From positions 1-64,000 of the forward strand of contig VBAH01000050.1 in the NCBI GenBank assembly GCA_005884685.1: 64,000 nucleotides of DNA, read 5' to 3'. Of this stretch, positions 52,230 through 62,910 are shown piece after piece. Both the position numbers and the translations under genes were made by a program. The DNA comes from Alphaproteobacteria bacterium. GTDB taxonomy: Bacteria; Pseudomonadota; Alphaproteobacteria; Rhizobiales; Xanthobacteraceae. The first letter of the stretch is position 1. Every line of letters starts with the position of its first letter. The notes below the pieces were generated by a model, which worked only from the letters and a program-made list of their open reading frames with translations, did not search any database and was not told where the DNA came from.

Positions 52230-52528
52230 GCACTCCGAACGATCCGCGCCTGTACGACGTCATCCTCTCTCCGGTGATTACCGAGAAGGCGACGATCGCG
52301 TCCGAGCACAACCAGGTGATCTTCAAGGTCGCCCTGAAGGCGACCAAGCCGCAGATCAAGGAAGCGGTTGAGAAGCTGTTCGACGTGAAGGTGAAGGCGG
52401 TCAACACGTTGACCCGCAAGGGCAAGTTCAAGGCGTTTCGCGGCCGGCCGGGTATGCAGTCGGACATCAAGAAAGCGATCGTGACGCTCGAAGAGGGTCA
52501 CCGCATCGACGTGACCACCGGACTGTAG
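52226..52528 (+). CDS. rplW: 50S ribosomal protein L23
   Basis: 100 residues, normal. [28 protein letters not shown] and [16 protein letters not shown] are typical; it forms the tunnel-exit docking site for trigger factor and SRP. Its ATG overlaps the rplD stop by 4 nt. Confidence 0.97.
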   Translation: MSTPNDPRLYDVILSPVITEKATIASEHNQVIFKVALKATKPQIKEAVEKLFDVKVKAVNTLTRKGKFKAFRGRPGMQSDIKKAIVTLEEGHRIDVTTGL

Positions 52529-52542
52529 GGCGGGAGAGCCAG

Positions 52543-53376
52543 ATGGCACTGAAGAGTTACAATCCCGTCACGCCGAGCCAGCGCCAGCTGGTGCTGGTCG
52601 ACCGCACCGGGCTGTACAAGGGCAAGCCGCTCAAGGAGCTGACCGAAGGCCAGACGTCGAGCGGCGGCCGCAACAATAACGGCCGCATCACGACGCGCTT
52701 CCGCGGCGGCGGACACAAGCAGAGCTACCGCAAGATCGACTTCAAGCGGCGCAAGTTCGACGTGCCGGCCAAGGTCGAGAGGCTCGAGTACGATCCGAAC
52801 CGCACCGGCTTCATTGCGCTGCTGAAGTACGACGACGGCGAGCTCTCCTATATCCTGGCGCCGCAGCGTCTCGCGGTCGGCGACACGGTGGTCGCGGGCG
52901 AGCACGTCGACGTGAAACCCGGCAATGCGATGCCGATGGCGAACATGCCGGTCGGCACCATCGTGCACAACATCGAGTTCAAGGTCGGCAAGGGCGGGCA
53001 GCTCGCACGCTCGGCCGGCAGCTACGCGCAGATCGTCGGGCGCGATCAGGACTACGTCATCATGCGGCTCAATTCAGGCGAGCAGCGCCTGGTGCTCGGC
53101 CGCTGCATGGCGACGGTCGGCGCGGTCTCGAACCCCGATCACATGAACATCTCGATCGGCAAGGCCGGCCGCAAGCGCTGGATGGGCCGCATGCCGCACA
53201 ACCGCGGCGTTGCGATGAACCCCATCGATCACCCGCACGGCGGCGGCGAAGGCCGTACCTCCGGCGGCCGCCATCCGGTCACCCCGTGGGGCTTTCCCAC
53301 CAAGGGCAAGAAGACGCGCAACAACAAGTCGACGCAGAAATTCATCGTGGCGAGCCGCCACGCGCGCAAGAAGTAG
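52543..53376 (+). CDS. rplB: 50S ribosomal protein L2
   Basis: 277 residues, normal. Conserved [39 protein letters not shown] and the peptidyl-transferase-adjacent [21 protein letters not shown], with the functionally important His in the latter. GGGAGAG precedes the ATG. Confidence 0.98.
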   Translation: MALKSYNPVTPSQRQLVLVDRTGLYKGKPLKELTEGQTSSGGRNNNGRITTRFRGGGHKQSYRKIDFKRRKFDVPAKVERLEYDPNRTGFIALLKYDDGELSYILAPQRLAVGDTVVAGEHVDVKPGNAMPMANMPVGTIVHNIEFKVGKGGQLARSAGSYAQIVGRDQDYVIMRLNSGEQRLVLGRCMATVGAVSNPDHMNISIGKAGRKRWMGRMPHNRGVAMNPIDHPHGGGEGRTSGGRHPVTPWGFPTKGKKTRNNKSTQKFIVASRHARKK

Positions 53377-53383
53377 AGGCATC

Positions 53384-53695
53384 ATGACGCGTTCGGTCTG
53401 GAAAGGTCCGTTTGTCGACGGCTATCTGCTGAAGAAGGCAGAGGCTGCGCGCCAGTCGAGCCGGCACGAGATGATCCGCATCTGGAGCCGCCGCTCGACC
53501 ATCCTGCCGCAGTTCGTCGGGTTGACGTTCGGCGTCTACAACGGTCACAAGCACATTCCGGTGCAGGTGACCGAGGAGATGGTCGGTCACAAGTTCGGCG
53601 AGTTCGCGCCGACCCGCACGTTCTACGGCCACTCATCCGATCGCAAGGCCAAGCGCGCGCCCGGGCCTGCCGCCGCGCCTGCGGCGTCGAGCTAA
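53384..53695 (+). CDS. rpsS: 30S ribosomal protein S19
   Basis: 103 residues versus the usual 92; the extra is a C-terminal tail [13 protein letters not shown]. Core [18 protein letters not shown] and [22 protein letters not shown] are complete. Sits in the 30S head with S13. Starts 7 nt after rplB. Confidence 0.96.
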   Translation: MTRSVWKGPFVDGYLLKKAEAARQSSRHEMIRIWSRRSTILPQFVGLTFGVYNGHKHIPVQVTEEMVGHKFGEFAPTRTFYGHSSDRKAKRAPGPAAAPAASS

Positions 53696-53715
53696 CGTTG
53701 AGGAACGCTTAAGCG

Positions 53716-54108
53716 ATGAGCAAGAAAGCGCACGAGCGCAGCCTCGCCGAGAACGAGGCTCAGGCGGTCGCCCGGATGCTCCGGGTGAGTCCGCAGAAAC
53801 TCAATCTCGTCGCGGGACTGATCCGCGGCAAGAAGGTCGCGATGGCGCTCGCCGACCTCGAGTTCTCGCGCAAGCGGATCGCCAAGGACGTACGCAAGTG
53901 CCTGCAATCGGCAATCGCGAACGCCGAAAACAATCACGAGCTCGACATCGACGATCTCGTCGTCGCCGAGGCCCATGTGGGCAAGGCGCTCGTGCTCAAG
54001 CGGTTCTCGCCGCGCGGGCGCGGCCGCATGGGACGCATCATGAAACCGTTTTCGAACCTCACCATCGTGGTGCGTGAGGTCGAGGAAGCGGCGCCGGCCA
54101 AGGCATAG
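53716..54108 (+). CDS. rplV: 50S ribosomal protein L22
   Basis: 130 residues against a usual 110, with added termini. The core [21 protein letters not shown] and the exit-tunnel beta hairpin with [17 protein letters not shown] are typical (macrolide-relevant loop, wild-type-looking). C-terminal VEEAAPAKA tail. GAGGAA precedes the ATG. Confidence 0.96.
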   Translation: MSKKAHERSLAENEAQAVARMLRVSPQKLNLVAGLIRGKKVAMALADLEFSRKRIAKDVRKCLQSAIANAENNHELDIDDLVVAEAHVGKALVLKRFSPRGRGRMGRIMKPFSNLTIVVREVEEAAPAKA

Positions 54109-54122
54109 GCGGAGCAAAGGTC

Positions 54123-54821
54123 ATGGGTCAGAAAGTCAATCCGATCGGGCTGCGCCTCGGGATCAACCGGACGTGGGACTCGCGCTGGTATTCGGGCAAG
54201 AACGACTACGGCAAGTTGCTGCACGAGGACATGAAGATCCGCGAGGTCTTGTCTGAAGCGCTGAAGCAGGCCGCGGTCTCGAAGATCGTGATCGAGCGTC
54301 CGCACAAGAAGTGTCGCGTGACGATCCATTCGGCACGCCCTGGCGTGGTGATCGGCAAGAAGGGCGCCGATATCGAGAAGCTGCGCAAGATGGTTGCGAA
54401 GCTCACCGATAGCGACGTCGTCATCAACATTCTCGAGATACGCAAGCCGGAGCTTGACGCGCAGCTTGTCGCCGAGTCGATCGCGCAACAGCTCGAGCGC
54501 CGCGTGGCGTTTCGCCGCGCGATGAAGCGGGCCGTGCAATCGGCAATGCGTCTCGGCGCGGAAGGAATCCGCATCAACTGCGCGGGCCGTCTCGGCGGCG
54601 CCGAGATTGCGCGCATGGAGTGGTATCGCGAAGGCCGCGTGCCGCTGCACACGTTGCGCGCCGACGTCGACTTCGGCGTCGCGACCGCGTTCACCACCTA
54701 CGGCACCTGCGGCGTCAAGGTCTGGATCTTCAAGGGCGAGATCATGGAGCACGACCCGATGGCGCAGGACAAGAAGATGGCCGAGGGCGAGGCCGGCCGG
54801 CCGCGCCGCGACGCGGCCTGA
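54123..54821 (+). CDS. rpsC: 30S ribosomal protein S3
   Basis: 232 residues, normal. [21 protein letters not shown], a KH domain around [15 protein letters not shown], and [26 protein letters not shown]. Forms the mRNA entry channel and helicase with S4/S5. Ends in an acidic-basic tail [12 protein letters not shown]. Confidence 0.98.
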   Translation: MGQKVNPIGLRLGINRTWDSRWYSGKNDYGKLLHEDMKIREVLSEALKQAAVSKIVIERPHKKCRVTIHSARPGVVIGKKGADIEKLRKMVAKLTDSDVVINILEIRKPELDAQLVAESIAQQLERRVAFRRAMKRAVQSAMRLGAEGIRINCAGRLGGAEIARMEWYREGRVPLHTLRADVDFGVATAFTTYGTCGVKVWIFKGEIMEHDPMAQDKKMAEGEAGRPRRDAA

Positions 54822-54849
54822 GGCATCCGGGACATAAAGACGATCAGTC

Positions 54850-55263
54850 ATGCTGCAACCGATCAAGACCAAGTTCCGCAAGGCGCACAAAGGCCGCATC
54901 CGCGGCCTGGCGACCAGCGGCCAATCGCTCGCCTTCGGCGAATTCGGATTGAAGGCGATGGAGCCGGAGCGCGTCACCGCGCGCCAGATCGAGGCGGCGC
55001 GCCGCGCGCTCACTCGCCACATGAAGCGCGCCGGCCGGGTCTGGATTCGCGTGTTTCCGGATGTGCCGGTCACCAAGAAGCCGCTCGAAGTGCGCATGGG
55101 TTCGGGCAAGGGCGGCATCGAGCTGTGGGTCACCCGCGTGAAGCCCGGCCGCATCCTGTTCGAACTGGATGGCGTGCCGGTCCAAGTCGCCAAGGAGGCG
55201 CTCGCGCTTGCGGCCGCCAAGCTGCCGATCAAGACGCGCTTCGTTCAGCGCATCACGGAGTAA
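54850..55263 (+). CDS. rplP: 50S ribosomal protein L16
   Basis: 137 residues, normal. [33 protein letters not shown]-like helix and [21 protein letters not shown] are typical. Late-assembly protein at the A-site tRNA path. Ends 5 nt before rpmC. Confidence 0.97.
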   Translation: MLQPIKTKFRKAHKGRIRGLATSGQSLAFGEFGLKAMEPERVTARQIEAARRALTRHMKRAGRVWIRVFPDVPVTKKPLEVRMGSGKGGIELWVTRVKPGRILFELDGVPVQVAKEALALAAAKLPIKTRFVQRITE

Positions 55264-55268
55264 TCGAG

Positions 55269-55472
55269 ATGAAAGCCGGAGACGCCAGGGCGATGACGCC
55301 CGACCAGCTTTCCGATGAGCTCATGAAGCTCAAGAAGGAACAGTTCAACCTGCGTTTCCAGCGCGCGACGGGTCAGCTCGAGAATACCGGCCGCGTACGC
55401 GAGGTGCGCCGCGACATCGCGCGCATCAAGACCGTCGCCGCCCAGAAGCGCGCGGCCGAAGCGAAGAAGTGA
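55269..55472 (+). CDS. rpmC: 50S ribosomal protein L29
   Basis: 67 residues, normal. Two-helix protein: [23 protein letters not shown] and [18 protein letters not shown]. Near the tunnel exit beside L23. The ATG at 55269 gives family length; the frame is open upstream inside rplP. Confidence 0.96.
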   Translation: MKAGDARAMTPDQLSDELMKLKKEQFNLRFQRATGQLENTGRVREVRRDIARIKTVAAQKRAAEAKK

Positions 55473-55482
55473 GGAGAGATTA

Positions 55483-55731
55483 ATGCCGAAACGGATGCTG
55501 CAGGGCACCGTGGTGAGCGACAAGCAGGACAAGACCGTCATTGTCCGCGTCGAGCGCCGCTTCACGCACCCGGTCCTGAAAAAGACCGTGCGGCGGTCGA
55601 AGAAGTATCACGCGCACGACGAGAAGAACGAGTTCTCGATCGGCGATCTCGTGTGGCTGGAAGAGCACCGGCCGATTTCGCGGCTCAAGCGCTGGACCGT
55701 GGTCCGGGGCGAGAAGCGGGCCAGGGTGTAA
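55483..55731 (+). CDS. rpsQ: 30S ribosomal protein S17
   Basis: 82 residues, normal. OB-fold with [42 protein letters not shown] in two conserved stretches. Primary 16S-binding protein of the 30S body. GAGGAGAG precedes the ATG. Confidence 0.97.
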   Translation: MPKRMLQGTVVSDKQDKTVIVRVERRFTHPVLKKTVRRSKKYHAHDEKNEFSIGDLVWLEEHRPISRLKRWTVVRGEKRARV

Positions 55732-55768
55732 CGCGCATGGCGCATAGGAAAGAGGAAGAGGTGCATCG

Positions 55769-56137
55769 ATGATCCAGATGCAGACCAACCTCGACGTGGC
55801 GGACAATTCCGGCGCGCGTCGCGTCATGTGCATCAAGGTGCTGGGCGGGTCCAAGCGGAAATATGCCACCATCGGCGACGTCATCGTCGTCTCGGTGAAG
55901 GAGGCGGCCCCGCGCGGCCGCGTCAAGAAGGGCGAGGTGATGAAGGCTGTGGTGGTGCGTATCCGCAAGGATATCAAGCGCCCGGACGGCTCCGTCATCC
56001 GCTTCGACAACAACGCCGCGGTGCTGATCAATCCGCAGATGGAACCGGTCGGCACGCGCATCTTCGGGCCGGTGCCGCGCGAGCTGCGCGCCAAGAACCA
56101 CATGAAGATCATCTCGCTCGCGCCGGAGGTGCTGTAA
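55769..56137 (+). CDS. rplN: 50S ribosomal protein L14
   Basis: 122 residues, normal. [27 protein letters not shown] and [13 protein letters not shown] are typical. Lies at the subunit interface bridging L19. First gene of the spc part of the cluster. Its TAA stop overlaps the rplX ATG by one base. Confidence 0.98.
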   Translation: MIQMQTNLDVADNSGARRVMCIKVLGGSKRKYATIGDVIVVSVKEAAPRGRVKKGEVMKAVVVRIRKDIKRPDGSVIRFDNNAAVLINPQMEPVGTRIFGPVPRELRAKNHMKIISLAPEVL

Positions 56138-56451
56138 TGGCGGCGAAGATCCGCAAGGGCGACAAGGTCGTGGTGATTACCGGGCGCGACAAGGGCCGCT
56201 CCGGTGAGGTGATCGAGATGCGTCCGGCCGAGGGCCGCGCGCTCGTTCGCGGCATCCACATGGTCAAGCGCCACCAGAAGCAGTCGGCGACCCAGGAGGG
56301 CGGCATCGTTTCCAAGGAGGCGTCGGTGCATCTGTCCAACCTGGCGCTGGCCGATCCGAAGGACGGCAAGCCGACCCGCGTCGGCTTCAAAATCGTTGGC
56401 GACAAGAAGGTGCGCTTCGCCAAGCGCTCTGGAGTTGAGATCGATGGCTGA
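56137..56451 (+). CDS. rplX: 50S ribosomal protein L24
   Basis: 104 residues, normal. KOW motif [22 protein letters not shown] and [14 protein letters not shown]. Assembly initiator near the tunnel exit. Start overlaps rplN by 1 nt, end overlaps rplE by 8 nt. Confidence 0.97.
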   Translation: MAAKIRKGDKVVVITGRDKGRSGEVIEMRPAEGRALVRGIHMVKRHQKQSATQEGGIVSKEASVHLSNLALADPKDGKPTRVGFKIVGDKKVRFAKRSGVEIDG

Positions 56452-57139
56452 GAAAGAAGACAAGAAGCCAAAAGCCGCCAAGGAATCGAGTGCCGACAAG
56501 GCCCCGAATCCCAAGGCCGAGCGCGCCGCCAAGGCCAAGGCAGATGCCGCCGCGAAGGCCGCGGCGCCAAAGGTCGCGCGCGAGGCCGAGCCGAAGGAGC
56601 CGGCGCGCCTGCACAAGCATTTCGATCAGGTTGTGCGCGAGAAGCTGACTCAGCAGTTCGGCTACAAGAACCGCATGGAAGTGCCGCGCCTCGACAAGAT
56701 CGTGCTCAACATGGGCGTGGGCGAGGCCGTCAACGATCGCAAGAAAGTCGACCTCGCGGCCGCCGATCTCTCGATGATCGCCGGGCAGAAGGCCGTGATC
56801 ACGCACGCGCGCAAGTCGATCGCGACGTACAAGCTGCGCGAGAACCAGCCGATCGGCTGCAAGGTCACGCTGCGCCGCCGGCGGATGTACGAGTTCCTTG
56901 ACCGCCTCGTGAACATCGCGCTGCCGCGCGTGCGCGACTTCCGCGGGCTCAATCCGAAGAGCTTCGACGGCCGCGGCAACTACACGCTCGGCATCAAGGA
57001 GCACATCATTTTCCCGGAGATCGACTACGACAAGGCGGAGTCGATCCTCGGCATGGACATCGTCGTCTGCACGACGGCGAAGAACGACGAGGAAGCGCGC
57101 GCGTTGCTTACGGCATTCGATTTTCCGTTCCGGCAGTGA
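56444..57139 (+). CDS. rplE: 50S ribosomal protein L5 with long Lys/Ala-rich N-terminal extension
   Basis: 231 residues, about 45-50 more than usual. The first 45 residues are Lys/Ala/Glu/Asp-rich ([16 protein letters not shown]...[15 protein letters not shown]). The standard L5 follows from [21 protein letters not shown], with [14 protein letters not shown] and [22 protein letters not shown]5 contacts 5S rRNA and P-site tRNA. The start at 56444 is supported by the 8-nt overlap with rplX; no later start with good spacing would remove the extension. Confidence 0.95.
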   Translation: MAEKEDKKPKAAKESSADKAPNPKAERAAKAKADAAAKAAAPKVAREAEPKEPARLHKHFDQVVREKLTQQFGYKNRMEVPRLDKIVLNMGVGEAVNDRKKVDLAAADLSMIAGQKAVITHARKSIATYKLRENQPIGCKVTLRRRRMYEFLDRLVNIALPRVRDFRGLNPKSFDGRGNYTLGIKEHIIFPEIDYDKAESILGMDIVVCTTAKNDEEARALLTAFDFPFRQ

Positions 57140-57187
57140 GCAGGCATTGAGGCCTCGCTCAAACGCGGAAGGGCTAAGGAGAGCTTG

Positions 57188-57493
57188 ATGGCGAAGACCA
57201 GTTCAATCGAGAAGAACAAGCGGCGGATGCGGCTTGCCAAGCGGTACGCGGGACGGCGTTCGAAGCTGCGCAAGATCGCGCGCGACAAGAGCGTGTCGAT
57301 GGAGGAGCGTTTCGCGGCGACGCTGAAGCTCGCCGAGCTGCCGCGCAATTCCGCCAAGGACCGGGTGCGCAACCGCTGCGAAGTCACGGGGCGCCCACGC
57401 GCCTATTACCGCAAGCTGAAGATGAGCCGTATCGCACTCCGGGAGCTCGGCTCCAAGGGCGTGATCCCCGGCCTCGTGAAGTCGAGCTGGTGA
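57188..57493 (+). CDS. rpsN: 30S ribosomal protein S14 (zinc-independent form)
   Basis: 101 residues, the long form. [20 protein letters not shown] start and [21 protein letters not shown], with a single Cys instead of the CxxC pairs of the zinc form. Part of the 30S head. ATG at 57188 preferred to the TTG one codon upstream. Confidence 0.97.
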   Translation: MAKTSSIEKNKRRMRLAKRYAGRRSKLRKIARDKSVSMEERFAATLKLAELPRNSAKDRVRNRCEVTGRPRAYYRKLKMSRIALRELGSKGVIPGLVKSSW

Positions 57494-57503
57494 GGAGCGT
57501 CGC

Positions 57504-57902
57504 ATGGCATTGAACGATCCGATCGGCGATCTGCTCTCCCGCATCCGCAACGCGCAGATGCGCAACAAGTCGAAGGTCTCGACCCCCGGCTCGAAGATGC
57601 GCGCGCGTGTGCTCGAGGTGCTCAAGAACGAGGGTTACATCCGCGGCTATTCCTCGGTTGAGCACAAGGATGGGCGCAGCGAGTTCGAGATCGAGCTGAA
57701 GTATTTCGACGGCGCGCCGGTGATCCGCGAGATCGAACGCGTATCAAAGCCGGGGCGGCGTGTGTATGCATCGGTCAAGGCGCTGCCGCGCATCAACAAC
57801 GGTCTCGGCGTTGCCATCCTGTCGACGCCGAAAGGCGTGATGGCCGATCACGAGGCGCGCGACCAGAACGTGGGCGGCGAAATTCTCTGCACCGTGTTCT
57901 AG
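57504..57902 (+). CDS. rpsH: 30S ribosomal protein S8
   Basis: 132 residues, normal. [33 protein letters not shown] and the C-terminal [20 protein letters not shown] motif. Central-domain binder; in enterics it represses the spc operon by binding the rplE region. Confidence 0.97.
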   Translation: MALNDPIGDLLSRIRNAQMRNKSKVSTPGSKMRARVLEVLKNEGYIRGYSSVEHKDGRSEFEIELKYFDGAPVIREIERVSKPGRRVYASVKALPRINNGLGVAILSTPKGVMADHEARDQNVGGEILCTVF

Positions 57903-57925
57903 GGCAGGGAAAGGGAAGCGAAGTC

Positions 57926-58459
57926 ATGTCTCGCATCGGAAAAAAGCCGGTCTCGATCCCATCGGGCGTGACGGCGAACGTCGAGGGGCAGACCGTCAAG
58001 GTCAAAGGCCCGAAGGGCGCCTTGCAGGTGGTGCTGCCGGACGACGTCGTGGTGAAGATGGACGCGGGCGCCGTGAAGGTCGATCCGCGCAACGAGACCA
58101 AGCGCGCGCGCTCCATGTGGGGCACTTCGCGCACGCTCGTCTCCAATCTCGTCACCGGCGTTACCAAGGGCTTCGAGAAGCGCATCGAGATCAGCGGCGT
58201 CGGTTACCGCGCCGCGTTGCAGGGCAAGAATCTGCAGCTCGCGCTCGGCTACAGCCATGACGTGGTCTATCCGGTCCCGGAAGGGATCACGATCGCAGCG
58301 CCGAAACCGACCGAGATCGTGGTCACCGGCATCGACAAGCAGAAGGTCGGCCAGGTGGCCGCCGAAATCCGAGCGTTCCGTCCGCCCGAGCCGTACAAGG
58401 GCAAGGGTGTGAAATACGCGGGCGAATACATCTTCCGCAAGGAAGGCAAGAAGAAGTAA
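57926..58459 (+). CDS. rplF: 50S ribosomal protein L6
   Basis: 177 residues, normal. [20 protein letters not shown] and the C-terminal [12 protein letters not shown] with the sarcin-ricin-loop-binding region. GGAAG precedes the ATG. Confidence 0.98.
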   Translation: MSRIGKKPVSIPSGVTANVEGQTVKVKGPKGALQVVLPDDVVVKMDAGAVKVDPRNETKRARSMWGTSRTLVSNLVTGVTKGFEKRIEISGVGYRAALQGKNLQLALGYSHDVVYPVPEGITIAAPKPTEIVVTGIDKQKVGQVAAEIRAFRPPEPYKGKGVKYAGEYIFRKEGKKK

Positions 58460-58470
58460 CGGAGCCGGTT

Positions 58471-58833
58471 ATGGCCAAGTTCAAGAATTCAACCGAGCGG
58501 CGCCAGGCGCGCGTGCGCCGCGCCGTCAAGGCGGGCGCGAAAGGGCGGCCGCGGCTCTCCGTGTTCCGCTCGTCGAAGCACATCTATGCGCAGATCATCG
58601 ACGACCTGAAGGGCGGCACCGTGGCCGCCGCCTCGTCGATGGAAAAGACGATGCGCGACGGCGGCAAGACCGGCGCCAACATCGAGGCCGCCAAGGCGGT
58701 CGGCAAGCTGGTCGCCGAGCGTGCTGCCGAGAAGGGCGTCAAGGACGTGGTGTTCGATCGTGGCCGCTATCTCTATCACGGCCGCGTCAAGGCGCTGGCC
58801 GATGCGGCGCGCGAAGCCGGGCTCAAGTTTTGA
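58471..58833 (+). CDS. rplR: 50S ribosomal protein L18
   Basis: 120 residues, normal. [29 protein letters not shown] and [29 protein letters not shown]. Binds 5S rRNA with L5. Starts 12 nt after rplF. Confidence 0.97.
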   Translation: MAKFKNSTERRQARVRRAVKAGAKGRPRLSVFRSSKHIYAQIIDDLKGGTVAAASSMEKTMRDGGKTGANIEAAKAVGKLVAERAAEKGVKDVVFDRGRYLYHGRVKALADAAREAGLKF

Positions 58834-58845
58834 GGATAATGACAG

Positions 58846-59424
58846 ATGGCACATGAACCGCGCGACCGCGATCGCTCCCGCTCCCGTTCCCGTGAGCGCG
58901 ATGAGCCGAGCGAGTTCATCGACAAACTCGTCCACATCAACCGTGTGGCCAAGGTGGTGAAGGGCGGCCGGCGCTTCGGCTTCGCCGCGCTCGTCGTGGT
59001 CGGCGACCAGAAGGGCCGCGTCGGGCACGGCCACGGCAAGGCGCGCGAAGTGCCGGAGGCGATCCGCAAGGCGACCGATGCGGCCAAGCGCAACCTGATC
59101 CGCGTGCCGCTGCGCGAAGGCCGCACGCTGCATCACGACGTGCTCGGCCGGCACGGCGCCGGCAAGGTGTTCCTGCGCGCGGCGCCTCCCGGCACCGGCA
59201 TCATCGCAGGTGGTCCGATGCGCGCGGTATTCGATGTGCTCGGGATGCAGGACATCGTCGCCAAGTCGATCGGATCGTCGAATCCCTACAACATGGTGCG
59301 CGCGACGTTCGATGCGCTGAAGCACCAGGATTCGCCGCGCTCGGTCGCGCAGCGGCGCAACATCAAGGTTTCGGCGCTTCAGGCGCGGCGCACCGGCGTC
59401 GACAGCGAAGCGGCGGCCGACTGA
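58846..59424 (+). CDS. rpsE: 30S ribosomal protein S5 with Arg/Ser-repeat N-terminus
   Basis: 192 residues against about 167 typical. The first 20 residues are an Arg/Asp/Ser repeat ([15 protein letters not shown]). The S5 core follows: [23 protein letters not shown], the dsRBD-like domain, and [26 protein letters not shown]. Part of the mRNA entry channel and decoding accuracy. Start codon agrees with spacing to rplR (13 nt). Confidence 0.96.
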   Translation: MAHEPRDRDRSRSRSRERDEPSEFIDKLVHINRVAKVVKGGRRFGFAALVVVGDQKGRVGHGHGKAREVPEAIRKATDAAKRNLIRVPLREGRTLHHDVLGRHGAGKVFLRAAPPGTGIIAGGPMRAVFDVLGMQDIVAKSIGSSNPYNMVRATFDALKHQDSPRSVAQRRNIKVSALQARRTGVDSEAAAD

Positions 59425-59432
59425 GGTCTTTC

Positions 59433-59624
59433 ATGGCAAGCAGCAAAACCATCAAGGTCGAGCAGACCGGGAGCCCGCAGCGGCGCCATCACACCCAGCG
59501 CGAGACCCTGATCGGGCTCGGGCTGAACAAGATCGGCCGCATCAAGGAATTGCCCGACAATCCCGCGACGCGCGGCATGATCGTGAAGGTCAAGCACCTC
59601 GTTCGCGTCGTCAGCGATAAGTAA
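59433..59624 (+). CDS. rpmD: 50S ribosomal protein L30
   Basis: 63 residues, normal. [44 protein letters not shown] contains the family signature. Starts 9 nt after rpsE. Confidence 0.97.
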   Translation: MASSKTIKVEQTGSPQRRHHTQRETLIGLGLNKIGRIKELPDNPATRGMIVKVKHLVRVVSDK

Positions 59625-59634
59625 GGATCGACTT

Positions 59635-60120
59635 ATGAAGCTCAACGAGATCGCCGATCGGCCCGGATCGCGTAAAGGTCGTATGCGCATCGGCCGCGGC
59701 ATCGGCTCCGGCAAGGGCAAGACCGGGGGCCGCGGCGGCAAGGGCCAGACCGCGCGCTCGGGCGTGCGCATCAAGGGGTTCGAGGGCGGGCAGATGCCGC
59801 TGCACCGGCGGCTGCCGAAGCGTGGCTTCAACAAGCCGTTTCCGCTCAAGCTCCACGAGGTCAACCTCGGCCGCGTTCAGCAGGCGATCGACGCCGGCAA
59901 GCTCGACGCGAACGCCACGGTCGACGCGGCCGCCATGATCAAGGCCGGGCTGCTGCGCCGCGCGCACGACGGCGTGCGGCTGCTCGGCAACGGCGAACTC
60001 AAGGCGAAGGTCGCGTTTTCGGTCTGGGGTGCCTCGAAGTCCGCGGTCGAAGCGGTCGAAAAGGCTGGCGGCTCGGTCACGATCCTGGCGCCGAAGGAAG
60101 CGGGCGAATCGGCCGCCTGA
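59635..60120 (+). CDS. rplO: 50S ribosomal protein L15
   Basis: 161 residues, normal range. [22 protein letters not shown], a Gly/Lys-rich extended arm, and [18 protein letters not shown]. Extended N-terminal arm penetrates 23S rRNA. Followed 40 nt later by secY. Confidence 0.97.
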   Translation: MKLNEIADRPGSRKGRMRIGRGIGSGKGKTGGRGGKGQTARSGVRIKGFEGGQMPLHRRLPKRGFNKPFPLKLHEVNLGRVQQAIDAGKLDANATVDAAAMIKAGLLRRAHDGVRLLGNGELKAKVAFSVWGASKSAVEAVEKAGGSVTILAPKEAGESAA

Positions 60121-60160
60121 TCACCATATAGCGGCGGGGCGCACTGCGGAGCGACGGGCC

Positions 60161-61492
60161 ATGGTTTCAGCGGCGGAACAACTGGCGGCAAACCTCAACT
60201 TCGGCGCGCTCGCCAAGGCCGAGGAATTGAAGAAGCGCATCTGGTTCACGCTGGGTGCGCTGCTCGTTTATCGGCTCGGCACCTACATTCCGCTGCCCGG
60301 CATCGACCCTTCCGCGTGGGAACAGATCTTCCGCACCCAGGCCGGCGGTATTCTCGGCATGTTCAACATGTTCTCCGGCGGCGGCATCCACCGGATGGCG
60401 ATCTTCGCGCTGAACATCATGCCGTACATCTCGGCCTCGATCATCATCCAGTTGATGACGACCGTGTCGCCGACGCTCGAACAGCTCAAGAAGGAAGGCG
60501 AGCAGGGCCGCAAGACCATCAACCAGTACACCCGTTACCTCACGGTCTTGCTCGCCGCGTTTCAGGCCTACGGCATCTCGATCGGGCTCGAGGGGGCCGG
60601 CAACGTCGTCTCCGATCCGGGCTGGTTCTTCCGCATCTCGACCACGATCACGCTCGCCGGCGGAACGATGTTCCTGATGTGGCTCGGCGAGCAGATCACC
60701 GCGCGCGGCATCGGCAACGGCATTTCGCTGATCATCCTGTCAGGGATCGTGGCCGAGCTTCCTTCCGCGCTGTTCGGGATGTTCGAGTTGGGCCGCCAGG
60801 GCGCATTGTCGACCGGCATCATCCTCGCGGTGATCGTGATGGCGGTCGTCGTCATCGCGTTCATCGTGTTCATGGAGCGCGCGCAACGCCGGCTGCTGAT
60901 TCAGTATCCCAAGCGCCAGGTCGGCAACCAGATGTTCGAGGGGCAGTCCTCGCATTTGCCGCTCAAGCTCAATACCTCGGGCGTGATTCCGCCGATCTTT
61001 GCTTCATCGCTGCTGCTGCTGCCGACCACGGTCGCGAACTTCAACGCCGGCCAAGGCGGCGAGTGGATGACCTGGATCACGACGCAGCTCGGCCACGGCC
61101 GGCCGCTGTTCCTCGTGCTCTACATTGCGCTCATTGTGTTCTTCGCCTTCTTCTACACCGCGATCGTGTTCAACCCGACCGAGACTGCGGACAACCTGAA
61201 GAAGCACGGCGGCTTCATCCCCGGCATCCGGCCGGGCGAGCGCACGGCCGAATACATCGACTATGTGCTGAGCCGCATCACGGTGGTCGGTGCGGCGTAT
61301 CTCGCGATCGTGTGCCTGATACCGGAAATCCTGATCAGCTACGCGGCGGTGCCGTTCTACTTCGGCGGCACCTCGTTGCTGATCGTGGTGAGCGTCACCA
61401 TAGATACGGTGGCGCAGATTCAGGGCTATCTGCTGGCCCATCAATACGAAGGACTGATCAAGCGTTCGAAGCTGCGGGGGCGGCGTAGATGA
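60161..61492 (+). CDS. secY: Preprotein translocase subunit SecY
   Basis: 443-residue, 10-helix inner-membrane channel. [12 protein letters not shown] near the N-terminus, [15 protein letters not shown] in TM2, [20 protein letters not shown], and the ribosome-contacting loop with [16 protein letters not shown] are typical. Pairs with SecE (29482). The ATG at 60161 has GGAG upstream; the longer frame is not SecY. Overlaps adk by 4 nt. Confidence 0.98.
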   Translation: MVSAAEQLAANLNFGALAKAEELKKRIWFTLGALLVYRLGTYIPLPGIDPSAWEQIFRTQAGGILGMFNMFSGGGIHRMAIFALNIMPYISASIIIQLMTTVSPTLEQLKKEGEQGRKTINQYTRYLTVLLAAFQAYGISIGLEGAGNVVSDPGWFFRISTTITLAGGTMFLMWLGEQITARGIGNGISLIILSGIVAELPSALFGMFELGRQGALSTGIILAVIVMAVVVIAFIVFMERAQRRLLIQYPKRQVGNQMFEGQSSHLPLKLNTSGVIPPIFASSLLLLPTTVANFNAGQGGEWMTWITTQLGHGRPLFLVLYIALIVFFAFFYTAIVFNPTETADNLKKHGGFIPGIRPGERTAEYIDYVLSRITVVGAAYLAIVCLIPEILISYAAVPFYFGGTSLLIVVSVTIDTVAQIQGYLLAHQYEGLIKRSKLRGRRR

Positions 61493-62289
61493 GGTTGATA
61501 CTGCTCGGTCCGCCGGGGGCCGGGAAGGGGACACAGGCTCAACGCCTCGTCGCCAAACACGGGATAGTGCAGCTCTCGACCGGTGACATGCTGCGCGCCG
61601 CGGTCAAGGCCGGTACCCCGGTCGGGCTGACGGTCAAGGACATCATGGATCGGGGCGAGCTCTGCCCCGATGACATCGTCGTTGCGATCATCGCCGATCG
61701 TATCGTTCAGCCGGACGCCAAGAACGGCTTCATCCTGGATGGCTTTCCGCGCACCGTCCATCAGGCCGAGGCGCTCGAGCACATGCTGCACGAAAAGGGC
61801 CTGGACCTCGACGGGGTGGTCGAACTGAAGGTGGACGAGGGCGCGCTGATCCGCCGGATCGAGTCGCGCATCAAGGAAACGCTCGCGCGGGGCGAGGCGC
61901 TGCGCAAGGACGACGATCCGGAGGTGCTGAAAACGCGCCTGGACGCCTATCGGCGCCAGACCGCCCCCCTGATCGACCACTATCGGGAGAAGGGGCTGTT
62001 GCGGGCTGTGGACGGCATGAGGCCGATCGACGAGGTTTCGGCGGCGATCAACTGGATCTTCAGCAAGCCGTCAACAAAGCCTGCCAACAGACAGAAAACA
62101 CAAGGGAAAGCGGCAAAGCCGGCGGTTGCCGAATCGCCGGCGAAAGCCAAGGCAGCGCCGAAGAAGGCGCAGACTGTCGCCAAGGCGGCACGCGGGGGAA
62201 CTGCGCGAAAACCGGCCGCCCGGAAGGTGGCCAAGAGGATCAAAAAGACCGCGAAAAAGACTGCGAAACGGAAGGCGGGACGGCGTTAA
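61489..62289 (+). CDS. adk: Adenylate kinase with histone H1-like C-terminal tail
   Basis: 266 residues. Residues 1-192 are a complete short-lid Adk: P-loop [30 protein letters not shown], and lid Arg residues in [25 protein letters not shown] further 70-75 residues form a Lys/Ala/Pro-rich tail ([20 protein letters not shown], then [20 protein letters not shown]) resembling eukaryotic H1 or bacterial AlgP-like tails. The frame is continuous to TAA, so this is not an artefact of a missed stop. Start overlaps secY. Confidence 0.93.
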   Translation: MRLILLGPPGAGKGTQAQRLVAKHGIVQLSTGDMLRAAVKAGTPVGLTVKDIMDRGELCPDDIVVAIIADRIVQPDAKNGFILDGFPRTVHQAEALEHMLHEKGLDLDGVVELKVDEGALIRRIESRIKETLARGEALRKDDDPEVLKTRLDAYRRQTAPLIDHYREKGLLRAVDGMRPIDEVSAAINWIFSKPSTKPANRQKTQGKAAKPAVAESPAKAKAAPKKAQTVAKAARGGTARKPAARKVAKRIKKTAKKTAKRKAGRR

Positions 62290-62307
62290 TTCTGTCATCC
62301 GAAGAGG

Positions 62308-62337
62308 TTGACGGGAGGACTTGGAATCCTTTAATAC
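62308..62337 (+). promoter_or_regulatory. Candidate sigma70 promoter for rpsM-rpsK-rpoA
   Basis: TTGACG (62308-62313), 18-nt spacer, TAATAC (62332-62337), about 140 nt before rpsM. The 186-nt adk-rpsM gap would let the alpha operon be transcribed separately. Confidence 0.55.
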
Positions 62338-62475
62338 CCGGCATCCGTTTTGCATAAGCACGACGCCGATGCCGGCCCGGGCCGAGGGGCGGGTGTCGTC
62401 GCGGCATTTCGCGTTCTCTCCGCGAACCGGGAGCGGAGAAAACGGCCGGCGAGTGCCGGCAACAGGAGCAAACAC

Positions 62476-62844
62476 GTGGCTCGTATCGCTGGTGTCAATC
62501 TTCCGACCAACAAGCGGGTTGTTATTGCGTTGCAGTATATCCATGGCATCGGACAGAAAAAGGCCTCCGAGATCATGGAAAAGCTCGACCTTCCGGCCGA
62601 GCGGCGCGTGTCGCAGCTGACCGACCAGGAAGTGCTGCACATCCGTGAGATGATCGACCGCGACTACGTGGTCGAAGGCGATCTGCGGCGCGAAGTGCAG
62701 CTCAACATCAAGCGACTGATGGATCTCGGCTGCTATCGGGGCCTGCGTCACCGGCGCGGGCTTCCTGTGCGTGGGCAGCGCACGCACACCAATGCCCGCA
62801 CGCGCAAGGGGCCTGCAAAGGCCATCGCGGGCAAGAAGAAGTAA
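62476..62844 (+). CDS. rpsM: 30S ribosomal protein S13
   Basis: 122 residues. [32 protein letters not shown] and the C-terminal [29 protein letters not shown]. Contacts the P-site tRNA and the 50S subunit (bridges B1a/b). GTG start with AGGAG upstream. Starts the alpha-operon segment. Confidence 0.97.
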   Translation: MARIAGVNLPTNKRVVIALQYIHGIGQKKASEIMEKLDLPAERRVSQLTDQEVLHIREMIDRDYVVEGDLRREVQLNIKRLMDLGCYRGLRHRRGLPVRGQRTHTNARTRKGPAKAIAGKKK

Positions 62845-62910
62845 TTCGCGTCTCAAGAACAGTCAGGCCGGTTTCGGGCTGGTCCGAACCGCGCCGCAAC
62901 AGGGTTGAGC

